The notes below the pieces were generated by a model. It was not told the origin of the DNA. It searched no databases and worked only from the letters and a program-made list of their open reading frames with translations. From Deroplatys truncata (lineage: Eukaryota > Arthropoda > Insecta > Mantodea > Mantidae), in NCBI GenBank assembly GCA_030765065.1, contig CM060977.1, positions 132,684,295-132,748,294 on the forward strand: a DNA stretch of 64,000 nucleotides, in the 5' to 3' direction. Below are positions 1-10,924 of the stretch, piece after piece. Made by a program: the position numbers and the translations under genes. How positions within the stretch are numbered: the first letter of the stretch is position 1; the number at the start of each line of letters is the position of its first letter.

Positions 1-224
1 GTGGCAAACACCCCCAGGAGGAAGGGATGAAGCGAAGAAACCACAGGCCACAGAGACGTACGGAAGTCCTTAACAGTTCCAGGCTCGAAGACCCATCCCA
101 CTGTTGGAGCTGAGAGGGCAATTAACAACCCGTCGACCAAGCAGTCCTTAGTGTTCACAGGGAGTACTCTTTCCTTTGAGCAAACATCCGCGCCATCTGT
201 CCAGCACCGCCATACACCACGAAA
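1..224. other. Unassigned sequence
   Basis: No long reading frame, no tRNA-like boxes and no match to other repeats in the window. It lies at the left edge and may be the end of something larger. Confidence 0.3.
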
Positions 225-436
225 TCTAGAAGCACACCTGAAAGATGAAAAGAAAATGGAATGAATGGGAAATGATGGAAAGGAAATCGTGGTAGATGAG
301 AAACCACCCCAGCATTCGATCAGGGAAAACCACGAAAAACCCAAGGTCAGAGTGGGCGGCCGAGGGGAATCGAACCGGGACGTCCCAAATACGAGCCTCA
401 CACGTTACCACGGAGCCATCTCGCTCGGTATGATGT
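225..436 (-). mobile_element. tRNA-headed SINE (family B)
   Basis: On the minus strand the unit opens with a tRNA-like head (GAGATGGCTCCGTGG, then the B-box-like GGTTCGATTCCC). It continues with a GGGTTTTTCGTGGTTTTCCC block and a GAATGCTGGGG block. This tRNA head followed by 'cgtggttttccc...aatgctgg' is a layout I know from insect SINEs. The tail is A/T-rich. An overlapping 81-codon frame is only the SINE read through. Family placement is by pattern only. Confidence 0.65.
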
Positions 437-1715
437 CTTAATACTATTAGTATGGGTATATTTATGTGCATATTATAGAAGTTTTCAATTCATACATATT
501 AAACGAATTATTGGAACATAAAATATAACACAATAACGTCTTTCATGCTCATAGTGGAGGTTGTAAACTAAATGTGTAATTTGATAGGTAGTCATATTCT
601 CATTCAGTAATATGATGTTACTTCTCATTTTACCCAAAAAGTGGATAATGCGACCACGCTTTTGCCCGTTATTGGATTTAGCAGCTTAACGCATCGTCTG
701 CTGTCCAACTTAATACAGAGTTAACAGGATTAAAGCTCAAATATTTATTCAAAAGGCTTTAATCAAACTGCAGAACGTTTGTTATGGACATTAAAACAAA
801 AGCGCAAAGTGTTTCCGAATTAAATCACATTAAAGGCCGCGTTATGAATGTCCATTCTGCCATTTTATTGAAATGTAATTCCCAATAGTGCTCGTTGCTG
901 ATAATAATGGAGAGTGTGCGTGCGAGAGGGAGCGAGATATTTCTCCCAATTTACGTATAAAATATATGGGATTTAGCATTCCGGGACTGCAAACTGCCCC
1001 TAAAAATGTCACTAAAGATAAAAGCAGCTCTTCTGGCGCATACAGATAACGCATATGACCGATAGTTGTGCTTATCAAGATATCTGATATTTAATTATGA
1101 CATTCCTTGAGTTATTTACGGCGTTGGTTGAAAACATTATTCGGCTCAGCATGCATGACATAAGCGCTTTTGTGCGGGCCATTCCGCGCTTCCGGCCGGT
1201 ATAAAATATGTAATAAGTTAATGTGCTACAAAATGATGTGCACGCCTGAAAACTAGGTCAGCGTCCTTCACTGTTCAGATACTCTCCAAGACAAAAACAT
1301 TAGCAGCAGCTTTCATTGGGACCCATATCACACGCTACCTTCCCATATTTGTAACGAGAAACTACAGAATAAATATACACACAGTGAAATCGGAGCATTC
1401 CACTGCCTGAGGTGAATATTTCGAGTTAGAAGGAAACCGTGTGTCTCGTGTCTCCAAGGACCAACAACTGGTCCTCTCCAAGATTTTTATTGCTCCCGGT
1501 TTTCCAAGTAGGGAGCTCCGTGCATTCGCCGCTTCAACAGTAAGTCGAAACAGTTTGTGGTTTTCATATACGATACATATACAGAGGAAACGAAGAGAGT
1601 CTGATCTGCTACATTCACATGACTTTTTGTTCACTTTTCAACAAAATACTTGCAAAAGGCGTATTCTTCGGTCTACGAGTATTTCTTGTTAATCAGGATA
1701 AACTTTCATTACGCA
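437..1715. other. Unassigned intergenic sequence
   Basis: AT-rich sequence. Short open frames on both strands (up to 90 codons near 1362-1690) overlap each other and resemble no family I know. No repeat structure was recognised. Confidence 0.4.
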
Positions 1716-2275
1716 TTCGTTGTCTGTGACCCGCATTAGGGAGGTCGTGGGTTCGATTCCCGTGGCCGACCTTCCTGACCCATGGGTTTTTCGGTTGTTT
1801 CCCCGGGTTACTAGGCAAATGCTGGGAAGAATCATTAAGTCCCCTAATTTCCTGTTCCTCACCCCCTCCCCATTTCACCTCCATTCTCATTTCACAACAT
1901 ATTTCATCCGCTTGATCTCTTTCAGGGTTGTACATATCGGCGGGAGGTCTCGGTGTATGCATGGCAGGAGAAAAGATGCTCTGTGGAAAACTTCGTTCCC
2001 CGGAATGGGGGCGGTCTCCGGGTTCCGGGCCCTCCAGCGGATGTGCAAGCCCATTGGGGGAGGGGAGCCGGCTGTACCGATGCCCATCCGGGGAGTTTCA
2101 ATATGTAATGGTAGAGACCCTGCCCTCTGCATGTCGTGCCCCCTGGTCTGGCCGCCCTCTGTTTGCTCTCACCTCATCTCTCCCAACCGTCCGGGACATA
2201 GGTACAAAACATCTATGCAGGTCGACGTGCTAAGTTCCCTAATTCTAGTCTACGCATCTGTTGTAGATTAAGAAG
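1716..2275 (+). mobile_element. tRNA-headed repeat with long GC-rich body
   Basis: A B-box-like GGGTTCGATTCCCGTGG at about 1749 is followed by a TTTTTCGGTTGTTTCCCCGGG block and a CAAATGCTGGGA block, the same order as in the family B SINE at 225-436. Downstream is an unusually GC-rich body (about 1925-2210) that ends near a short A-containing stretch. The 183-codon frame across it is probably an accident of GC content. It may be a longer SINE variant or a SINE joined to another repeat. Confidence 0.5.
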
Positions 2276-2279
2276 GGAT

Positions 2280-2365
2280 GCAGCCTACTTCCATGGTGTG
2301 GGGGTAGTGTATTTGCCTCACATTCAAGTGGTCCCGAACTCGAATCTTGGTTAGTGGAATTACCT
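2280..2365 (+). mobile_element. tRNA-like SINE remnant
   Basis: CCATGGTGTGGGGGTAGTG (A-box-like) and CGAACTCGAATCTTGG (B-box-like) are spaced as in a tRNA-derived SINE head. It abuts the family H copy that starts at 2373. A weaker piece with a similar 'ggagttcgagttc' block occurs near 57450. Confidence 0.35.
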
Positions 2366-2372
2366 GGATACG

Positions 2373-3739
2373 TTTTTACTTTCTCCACCACGTACATACA
2401 TAGTAGGTAGAGAAGGTATTGCATTCCACCCAAAAATTCGATACCGAGATTTCACCGGAAATACATGTTTGGGACCTCTTGAACCACACCCACCAAAAAA
2501 GCTGTTGTAGAAAAAGGTCCGTGTGTGTGTTTCCTCAAAATGGAATAGTCGGAAAATTCCAAACTTGGTATTTAAATTCAATACCTTCCAAAGAGGCACA
2601 CGAAGGTTTTCAGGAAAATTCCCCCACCCCAAACTATCCTTTAAATGGAACATTTTTAAAAATTGCTTATTTTCTAAAAAATACCTATCACGGTTTTGAT
2701 TAAAATACTCTGCATTAAAGACATCTACATTATAAAATGTAAATCTTTAATGTTCTGCGAATAGTCTCTGAAGTCCACTTCATTCGGAAGGAATTCTGTA
2801 TAATCTTTTATAATTGGTAAACGCTAACTGACAGACGAAAACTACTACAGAAAAAAATGTAGATGTCTTTAAAACACACAATTTATTTCAAATAATTTTT
2901 TGTGGCATCAGCCATTTCCGAGATACCCGTATTAATGGTTCGAATTGTTCAATACTTAGCCATTCTTTTAAAGTTGATTTTCATTTGCTTCTCCCGAGTC
3001 CCCGCAAGGGGGGGTTGCGACCCCTTCAAATGCGTGGTGCGGGCGCTGCGGACCCTCAGCACTCGTGGACTTTGACATTACTAGAAGTACGCTGGGCCAA
3101 ACCTCCGAGCCCCTCCCGTTAGTGTGTTGTTTGGATTGTGTTGGACTCGGCGGGGCAGTGGTTTCCGATACCCATGGGAGATTAGGTACGTCTGAATGGT
3201 TTTCCGCCCAGGTGGGGTTGTGAGACGCCTCAAGGTCTTCCGGTACACTCTGGATAACCGATAGACAGTCTGCTAGGTTGCTGTCGACCCCACCGAGGTC
3301 TCGGTAGTCTTCACCTTTTGGGGTTGACGTGCTTAAGTGGCGTATCCCTTCCGCCCTGTAATGGAGGGTCGGATTAACATTTTCAGTGCCGACCCAAAGG
3401 AAAGGCCTTCGAGGATGGAAGAGTCATTTGGATGACGCCCTTTACCCTGGGTTGCAAAGGGGGGCTTTGGCCTCCTGTGGCTTTCTATGCTTCTCGTGAT
3501 GTCATGGAAAGGGCATGAAGTTTTAAGCCCAGCGTATAGCGTCCAATTCTAAAACATTTGACTATCGCTGTTCCCCTTTTATCTGTAACGAAATGTGTAA
3601 TGCAGCTATTTCCGGAAAGGTTTATCTCGGTTAAAATGAAGTAGATAAGAAAATAAGCTTTCGCGAGAAGAATTTGTATGCCCATAATAAGCGATAGAGG
3701 GTAAAGAAAACCATGTGCATGTAACATCAGATTCTTTTT
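2373..3739 (-). mobile_element. Family H hairpin-ended element, old copy, interrupted
   Basis: It starts with TTTTTACTTTCTCCACCACG, the family H end, and finishes at about 3739 with a variant of the GTAACACATCAGATTTTT end. The interior follows family landmarks: the 'caccggaaatacatgtt' block, a CCCCCACCCC stretch, 'ttacatggaac' and 'atgaagtagata'. It is clearly more diverged than the 30-57 kb copies. A 494-bp GC-rich sequence (2994-3487) is inserted in its second half and accounts for the extra length. Confidence 0.75.
2994..3487. mobile_element. 494-bp GC-rich insertion flanked by an 8-bp direct repeat
   Basis: The insert begins CCGAGTCCCCGCAAGGGG and ends CTGTGGCTTTCTA. It is bracketed by TGCTTCTC at 2986-2993 and again at 3488-3495. 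Other family H copies (51.65 kb, 55.23 kb) run through this point without it. There are no obvious terminal inverted repeats, no poly(A) tail, no tRNA boxes and no long reading frame. Composition is far more GC-rich than the AT-rich host element. An 8-bp duplication fits hAT or P-type transposition or a truncated retroelement. I do not recognise the sequence. Confidence 0.55.
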
Positions 3740-3949
3740 GGGGGTTTCCCTAACCTGAAAAGACGAATGTCGTGTAACCTAAGTTCTAGGAACCCCTGGC
3801 CCATTTGAGTAACATTTCAACCATTTCGTTCATTCAGTCCGAATGACCTACCCAGTTAAAGCACGTTAAACTAAAAGAAAATATAGTAAGCTAAAGCGAT
3901 AGTCAGATTTTTAAATAGCGAATCTCTGTGTGATGGCTTTAAAACACAA

Positions 3950-4658
3950 TGTCTTTACATGACCACGAGAAGGAAACAAATAGCGACTCAGAAACGAACA
4001 GTCGGATAAACACCAAACTTGGTATTTAGGTTCAGTATCTTCTAGAGATGCGACACGCAGGTTTTCAAGAAAATCCCCCCACCCCATATTACCCTTTACA
4101 TGGAACATTTTTCGAAAATTTTAATTTTATCAAAAATGGCTCTAACGATTGTGATTAAAATATCGTATATTTCAGATACTTTCATGACAAATAAAATGTA
4201 TATCTTGAATTTTCTGGGAATGTCTCCAAAAGTATTCTTCATTGTGAACGACATCATAACTGGTAAACCATAAGCGATAGACAAAATTTTACTACACAAA
4301 AAATGTAGATCGCATTAAAATACACAATTTATGTCATATACATTTTTTTTAGTGTACCATTTTCGAGATATTGCTTGTTATTCCCTTAAATTCTACAATA
4401 CTTGTACTTTTTCTCGAATGGGAATTCGTTATTCTTTTTTTTTCCTGGTAATGCAAAGAGAATGGAATACTCTACATAGCAAGCACCTCTTAAAATATGT
4501 GACTATCGCTTAAGCCTAGCAATTCCCCTTGTATCTACAAGAAAATTAGCAATAAGATTAACATCTCGATTAACATGAAGCAGATGGAGAATAAGCGTTT
4601 GTAAAAATAGTTTGTGCAAGAGTAGACAAAGTCATGTGAGTGTAACACAGATTTTTTT
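3950..4658 (-). mobile_element. Family H element, truncated at the hairpin end
   Basis: The sequence joins the family consensus at the 'gactcagaaacgaacagtcgg' region (about 3985) and runs to a good copy of the far end (GTCATGTGAGTGTAACACAG, then a T run). The hairpin terminus and the CA microsatellite are missing. Identity to the recent copies is high, so the truncation is probably a deletion. Confidence 0.75.
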
Positions 4659-5394
4659 AAAGTGTAGACAAATACTTCCTTGAGTAACTATATATACCTA
4701 GCACACTTCTCAAGCCTACCTATCGTGTTATTTGTTTTGAAATGTCACAGTGTCATGGATCACTTCAGTGGTTGATTGTTATCGTCATTCCAACACTGTT
4801 CAGAGGGCTGGAACAATGAAATGCTTGTCACTGGAGGCAATCTCAGCGGCATAAAGCATTTCCAAAACGGAGAAAAATCGTTGAAATTAGCAACAGTCCG
4901 TTATGTTAAAGGACGCTCTCACGAACTCTTGCCTGGAAGACCAGCCCATTGCACGACAGAGCAAAGGCCATTCATTCTTAGCTAAGTTTGGGAACAAGTT
5001 TGGTATCCTGTACTTGGCTTCCTCCTCTACTGTTAGCATAGCAAATGCGGTTTCCACAACTGTTTGCTAAGAACTGCAGGGTAGAACATACAATACAGCA
5101 TTCACTGCCCCTCCTGAAAAGAGCGGCAAGTTTCATTAAAAACCTCAAATCTTACAGCAAGTTTTTCTGAGGCACATAAATAAATTCCAAGCAATGAAAA
5201 GTCTTGAAAAACTCAGAAGTTTGGAGTGTTACTTTCTTGGTAAAATATCTCATCTCCCAGCATGCACCATCGCCCTGCAAAAATTTATACATTATCGAAA
5301 GAAGACTTAAAACACATTTAAAAGCTTGAAGCGTTACGTTCACATTACTTTCTCTAACCTCTATCGTTTATAAGTGGCTATCCAAATTATCCTT
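4659..5394. other. Unassigned intergenic sequence
   Basis: Two short frames (4776-4985 plus, 5152-5343 minus) resemble nothing known to me. Nothing else is recognised. Confidence 0.35.
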
Positions 5395-5995
5395 ACGAGA
5401 GCTTACTTTTCTATGTACTTCATTTTAATCCAGATAAACCTTTGCAGAAATAACTGTATTACATATTTCGTTATAGATACAAAGGAAATAGCGATAGTCA
5501 AATGTTTAACAACTGGACGCTATATGTGACCTTAAAATTCCATACTGTTTCTATGACATCGTAAGAAACAACTGATAATCGACAGGACTTTAAAATAATG
5601 ACTTAAGTATTGAACAAATCGAGCCATTTTTAAAAATCAAAAAGTTCTAAAGATGTTCCATGTAAAGGGTAGTTTGGAGGTTGGGGATTTTCTTGAAAAC
5701 TTCCGTGTCGCTTCTTGGAAGGTACTGTACTTGAATACCAAGTTTGGTGCTTATTCGAGATTTCTTTTTTGAGTTATGCTGTTCACAGACGCACACACGG
5801 ACCTTCTTCTAAAAATGTTTTATTTATTTATTTATTTATTTATTCAGAGGACTCAAAACATGTATTTCCGGTGAAATCTCGATATCAAATTTTTAGGTAG
5901 AATACAATAACTACCTTCTCTATGACGTGGCAGAATAAGTAATAAACGATAAATAGTGGGTAGAGAAAATATTGTGAATATAACTTATTAGATTC
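5395..5995 (+). mobile_element. Family H element, old fragment
   Basis: Family landmarks appear in forward order: 'cttcattttaatccagataaac', 'cgatagtcaaatgttta', 'ttccatgtaaagggtag', 'gtatttccggtgaaatctcg' and an 'aatacaataactaccttctc' end. The last 60 bases carry landmarks of the opposite end ('gtagagaaaatattgtgaatataac'), so a second degraded copy probably abuts it. A (TTTA)n run at about 5820 occupies the position of the usual microsatellite zone. Confidence 0.6.
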
Positions 5996-6647
5996 TTAAT
6001 AATACATTTATATTTACTTAATTCACTTTATTTTAGTTGTGTTTTAAAAATCACATATATGTTGCAATATGACTGTGTTTATTACAAATAGACATTAGTA
6101 AAGAATTTTACGAAAAATACATTCTACTGCATAAGAAGCCCTACAGAAGTTGCTGAGAGTGTATGCATCCTTAGGGATTCAAAGATTTGAAAATAAATTA
6201 CTCTATGGCCAAATGACAACAATTTAGTAACCTAGAACTAGGGAGAAAACCCTAGAAGAAGAGGCTCGATATATTTCACTCTCCAACAAGTTGCGGTTGT
6301 GATGCAAGTAAATGGCACAAAATACTTCACAAAATGCCACTACCTATTAGAACTACGCAGTTCTTATAGTAATATTAGTACTAGAGCTTGCATCTCCTTT
6401 CAGGAAAATATTGTTTGGCAGTAAGGTACTTTGTCAGTATTAGTGAGTGTTACCTTTCAAAATTACAGTAATTTGTTTACAAAAGAATTCAAACATATTG
6501 AGGTATTAATGTTTGTTATTTTAATGAATACATCCGACACAGTAAATGCTTTTAATAAACCAAAAACATAGTTTAAAAACACAAGTAAAAACCCATAAAC
6601 TCAAGTGTTCTAAACGTGTAACTCCCTGTAACCTCCTAGATTATAAA
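5996..6647. other. Unassigned AT-rich sequence
   Basis: No open frame above 60 codons and no recognised repeat. Confidence 0.35.
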
Positions 6648-6649
6648 TA

Positions 6650-7291
6650 CGAGACGTGTCTTTAAGGTAACTACCGATAATTTTTTTAAAAAATAATATT
6701 AAAATCCAAATACTTTATTATCATACACCTTACACTACTTCTCCACACAGCCACCGGCGTTATATTCAAACACTTATCGTAAACCAGTTTCTGTATGCCT
6801 TCGTCAAAGAATGATGCCGCCTGTGATAAAAGCCAAGTCTGCACTTCCTGTTTCACACCACCATCGTCGTTGAAATGTTTTCCACCAAGGAATTTCTTCA
6901 GATGAAGAAAGATGAAAATCGCTTGGTGCCAAATTCGGAGGGAGGATGGTCCAAGTGTTCCCAACCAAATTATGCCATCAGATCTTGAGTTTGGCTGTAT
7001 GTGGCCCGGCATTGTCACTCATCATTGTTTCCCCATAAACCTCACACAATTGGCAATGAATGCTTGCTGGCGTAACATTCAAAAAAGGAATCACTGATCT
7101 GACTTCAAGGTCGGCTATCGTTCGATTGTTTTGAAACGCTCTAACAACAGGAAAACACACAGTGAAGATCGCTCACAGCTGCGTCTGGCTTCTTAATGAA
7201 TGGAGAAAGTGATCACACATGCTCAAAATCGCGACTGCAGTGCTGCAGCGGCAAAATATTAAAATGGTTTTTACTTTAAAGACACGCCTCG
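6650..7291 (-). mobile_element. Internally deleted mariner element
   Basis: Inverted ends CGAGACGTGTCTTTAA (6650 onward) and its partner ending GACACGCCTCG at 7291 match at nearly every position for about 24 bp. Both are flanked by TA (6648-6649 and 7292-7293), the mariner target duplication. The element is 642 bp, half the usual 1.3 kb. Inside, on the minus strand, part of the N-terminal helix-turn-helix domain is joined almost directly to the C-terminal catalytic domain. It cannot encode active transposase. Confidence 0.85.
6690..7160 (-). pseudogene. Mariner transposase remnant (N-terminal piece fused to catalytic C-terminus)
   Basis: Mariner transposases cut and paste DNA at TA sites. 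They have an N-terminal helix-turn-helix DNA-binding region and a DD34D catalytic domain. Here the minus strand reads EVRSVIPFLNVTPASIHCQL followed by CEVYGE, the helix-turn-helix zone. Next come DNAGPHTAKLKI (the block holding the second catalytic Asp) and, after a frame change, NLAPSDFHLFLHLKKFLGGK (the block holding the third Asp) and a C-terminal tail. The block with the first catalytic Asp and about 150 residues between are missing. Stops and frame shifts confirm it is dead. Confidence 0.85.
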
Positions 7292-7293
7292 TA

Positions 7294-8276
7294 TATTCGA
7301 TACATGATACATAGCTATGCGGAAGACTAAAAACACTTGCGTAGTAGATTAAGATTGGCAACCGATTAAAATATTACATTCAGTTATTCCGTGACATTAT
7401 TTCTAATGTTAATTCATCCACGAAAAACAAAGAAGATAAAAGACATTAAGGATGTCAGTTTATACTCTCCGTATGTCTGGGCCTGAAGAGTGTCTCTGGT
7501 CAACAATAAATGGTGCAAAAACATGACATTGCAAAGAATCCACTGACATGAGTTGTTTATCACACCACACTGCAAAAATACGACAAGCCAGAAGAAGAAA
7601 TTTTCAGTTTTCCTTCGTTTATAGTTTCGCTACGTACACTTGTTCAGAAACTGCATGCAAGATTTAATCTGAGCAATATATATAACCACTTAGAGTGAAG
7701 CAGCATACTTAAAACATTACTGCTTTTTTTGAGGGGGGCTTTATACTATATTAAAAACAATAATAAAATGTAACGTTAAAGGATGGAATAAACACTAAGC
7801 TCTCTTTTTGTAGATGAAATTCATTCTGTGGACTTCCACTCACTAACCATTCAAGTTTATTATGAAAACACAGGGTCTTTTTAAAACGTAAGGATACGTT
7901 AGTTGAGTTGTCTTTATAGTGGAAGACGTTCCTATGGTTTAGATTCCTCATACGCCATTGGCGCGAAAGAACAAACAGTTGGTGGGAAGTAATAACGTTG
8001 ACCTCACGACAAATAGCTTTGGGAAGTTCCTCTTTCAGGTGCTCCGATAGGGAGGACAGGCGAGGAATACCTACAGATTCTCTGCCTTTGTGAAAGCCTC
8101 CCTACTACAACCTTTTCATCCTCCTAACCATCATGACAACTCTTTTTTAATCAAAGCATTGTTCCTGCTAAGCCTGGACACAAAGAGAATGTGCCCTGGC
8201 CCGTTCTCTTCACATATAACTAAATTGTCTCAACTCGCCTGAGAAGCGGTTTAAACCGCGCGCTTCTCTTGTATAC
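7294..8276. other. Unassigned intergenic sequence
   Basis: No recognised coding or repeat structure. The 66-codon minus frame at 7751-7951 has no similarity I recognise. Confidence 0.35.
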
Positions 8277-8278
8277 TA

Positions 8279-8884
8279 CAGACAGAGCCAAAAAACTACG
8301 AACCGGCTGCGCGGTGATTTTCCTGTCCGCGTCCTCGGCGCTCGTTGCCGTCTGCCGCTCATAGAAAGGCGCGGATGAAACCATACAATATTTTTAAAAC
8401 TACTTTTAAAGAATTTACTTACCAACTTTATGAAATGAGATGCTGAAATGGCCACCGTCGTTGTCCATACATTTTTGGCACCAACTTTATGAAAGGAGAT
8501 GCTGAAACTGGCTACCGTCGTTGTCCATACATTTTTGGATCTCTTTAGGAAACTATCCATCACTCGCCGTAGTTCACGTTGAGAAATGGTGGCAATTTCC
8601 TGGCGGATATTTTGTTTTAATTCTTCCAGGGTGTGTGGGTTTGTCTTGTACACTTTGTTTTAAGTTACCTCAGAGATAGAAATCGCAGTGGGTTAGGTCG
8701 GGGTGCCAAGGGGGCCACAAATCTCTACTAATAATTCTGTCCTCAAACACACTTTCATAAAGTTGTTAAGTAAAGCCTTTAAAAGTAGTTTTATAAATGT
8801 ATGGTTTCATCCGCGCAACGAGCGCCGAGGACGCGGACAGGACAGACACCGCGCAGCCGGTTCGTAGTCTTTCGGCTCTCTCTG
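8279..8884 (-). mobile_element. Family T long-TIR transposon, copy A (non-autonomous)
   Basis: Ends read CAGACAGAGCCAAAA on the left and TTCGGCTCTCTCTG on the right, flanked by TA at 8277-8278 and 8885-8886. The inverted repeats are long (about 145 bp), running inward through a GC-rich 'gcgcggtg...gtcctcggcgctcgttg' block to 'ggctttactta'. Between them, on the minus strand, lies only the C-terminal third of a Tc1/mariner-like transposase. A 59-bp unit is duplicated in tandem at about 8422-8539, specific to this copy. The TA target and the transposase place it in the Tc1/mariner superfamily. Confidence 0.8.
8400..8760 (-). pseudogene. Tc1/mariner-like transposase, C-terminal fragment
   Basis: Minus-strand frames read THTLEELKQNIRQEIATISQ then RELRRVMDSFLKR. 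Upstream are broken matches to FEDRIIS and to a WPP-PDLT-CDFYL block. The PDLTPCDF-type motif normally carries the last catalytic acidic residue, and the 'EELKQNI..EI..IS' segment is the typical C-terminal tail of this transposase family in arthropods. The N-terminal DNA-binding domain and the first two catalytic residues are absent. The tail stops just before the inverted repeat. Confidence 0.75.
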
Positions 8885-10624
8885 TATAACATAAGTGCTG
8901 TAGCGGTACTCGGGTGCTAGGTAAACCGATGAGGGAAATAGTTCTTGGAAAAGGGTCGTACTTTTCTCGGCTAGAGGATGGGTACTCAGGGTGGTGTGGA
9001 TAGGAGAGAAATATGTGGTTTCTCCTTCATATTTCCCTTTATGTGACGATCCACACAAGAAAATCTTTAACACTTTGTTGCTTTTCCGATTCCCTTCACA
9101 CAAGACCTAACACATGAATCTGCCTATAATTTACGCGTGCTATAAACTATTCCCCCTTCCTTAACTCCGGCCCCTATAATGAGATTTTATCAATGATCAT
9201 TTGAAGACTTTCGACAAACTTAGCGCGGATTCCTGCTAGCGCATGTTTGATATCGAGTGACGCAACTTCTATTAGCCACAGATCGACACGAAGTCCGATG
9301 CTTTACACGTCTGAAACTGTGCTCCGCTCCTAGATAAATTTCTATTTCACATCCCTTCACATCCATAGCCCACCCCTTTTTCTACGCATGTGATTTTCTT
9401 AAATTTCTGGTTGTTGGCTCAATAACTTTCTCCTTTCTACTATTGTTGAATGTTAGCCTTGTCCAGCGTTTAATATTATTTGATTATTAATGCTTCACTA
9501 CATTTTTCTGTTCACTTGAGCGATTCGGATTTTCCCTGTAATTGTCTGACATCGCTCCACCCTGCACGTACAAGTCGCTTTTGTGTTTTAAAGAGTTCTT
9601 AATGACTTTATTTCCCCCTTTATCTCCCCTTACTTGTCATTTAATTTATTACATTAATATTTTATTCGTTTAATATTTCTCCTTTCAATTATTCATTTGG
9701 CCTTTATACTTTATTCTACTCACTGTTCCTTGAATATTGTTATTATGTTTATTTCTTGCTCGGCGGATGTTACAGCCCCAGTGCTGAAACATTCAGGGTT
9801 TGCGTCTAAAATTTTATAATTTTTCTTGTGTTGACAATCTATGCACAAATTATTAAAGGGAGGGCACGTACCCTTGAGCCCTTTTGTGAGCCGCCACTGA
9901 ACAGAACAAATAAAACTGTCATGTTTGAAGGCAGCTGGTAAGCAAATGAAACACATGCTTTCTACATATGTGGCCGTTATCAAAAGAGCGACTGTGCAAA
10001 ATTCATGGATGACGAGAAAAATCTTCAGACCGACTAGTAATATTTAATGCAGAGAAAGACTCGTTGCACGAATTCCTGTCGATTCATGAAATATTCACAT
10101 GGGTTGGTGTAACAAGTGACACAAATGTTGACGTCCTCATTCTGGAATAGAAGGCTTTATGCGTGACATATTCAATCATATTTGTTGCAAATACGTGGGA
10201 ATAAGCCAATTTCTATGCTGAAGCCAGTTATTTTTCAGCGAAACAAAACAAATAATAGATAAAACATACATTTTCATTAGTTCTCTGAAATTATACTGCT
10301 GATAGCGTGTCTAGGAGTACTGTCACGGATTCACGCCTTCACAGCATTGTTAAATTAGTTACGGTATTCATTTTCACATTAATTAAAAAGCGCGTACCGT
10401 CCGTTTAATAGCAAGTGTGCACTTTATACCTAAACGTGACACAAATGGCGGTTATGGTGTTCTATTCCTTGTAGATTTGTTCACTTGGGGAACTAGAGGG
10501 GTTCACAATGATCAAAGTATGGACTTTCTGAAAGTAAAATGAGAACTTACCTAATCTACTACGCACACGCTACTCCAAAAGTACTTCTTATCTTACTTTT
10601 GTATGCAAGAACATCTACTACAAT
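8885..10624. other. Unassigned intergenic sequence
   Basis: An 87-codon minus frame at 9720-9983 contains several cysteines but matches no family I can name. The rest is AT-rich with no recognised repeats. Confidence 0.35.
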
Positions 10625-10924
10625 GTCATCCTTCGAGGTGTAGTGGTTACCATGCTAGCCTCTAGCTCCCGAGGTCGTGGGTTCAAACCCGGCGGAGGGC
10701 AATGGGTTTTTAGGGCGTAAAAATCCTTAGCATTGCTTCCTTCGGAAGGGAAGTAAAGCCGGTGGTCCCGTGTCGTAGATTTACGGCACGTAAAAGAACC
10801 TCAAGCCTGATAGAGGCCTCTGAGCAAAATTAGCAAAATTACCCGTCTTTCACGCCCAGTATAGAATGGGACGCTAAGAACCAAATCGTTAAAGAGCGTC
10901 CATAAATAAAACTCAATTTAATTT
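10625..10924 (+). mobile_element. SINE family A
   Basis: The tRNA-like head reads GTGTAGTGGTTACCATGC with the B box GGGTTCAAACCCGGCGG. The body follows: a CCTTCGGAAGGGAAGTAAAG hairpin-like block, TGTCGTAGATTTACGGCACG, TAAAAGAACCTCAAGCC and a 'tatagaatgggacgctaag' block, ending in ATAAAACTCAATTTAATTT. It is flanked by ATCTACTACAA (10613-10623) and ATCTACCTACAA (10931-10942), a near-perfect target duplication. It is one of six copies in the window and among the most complete. Confidence 0.85.

Noticed and set aside
1720..2271. 183-codon plus-strand open frame
   Set aside because: It crosses a tRNA-like SINE head and GC-rich body, is open in several frames at once and has no recognisable domain.
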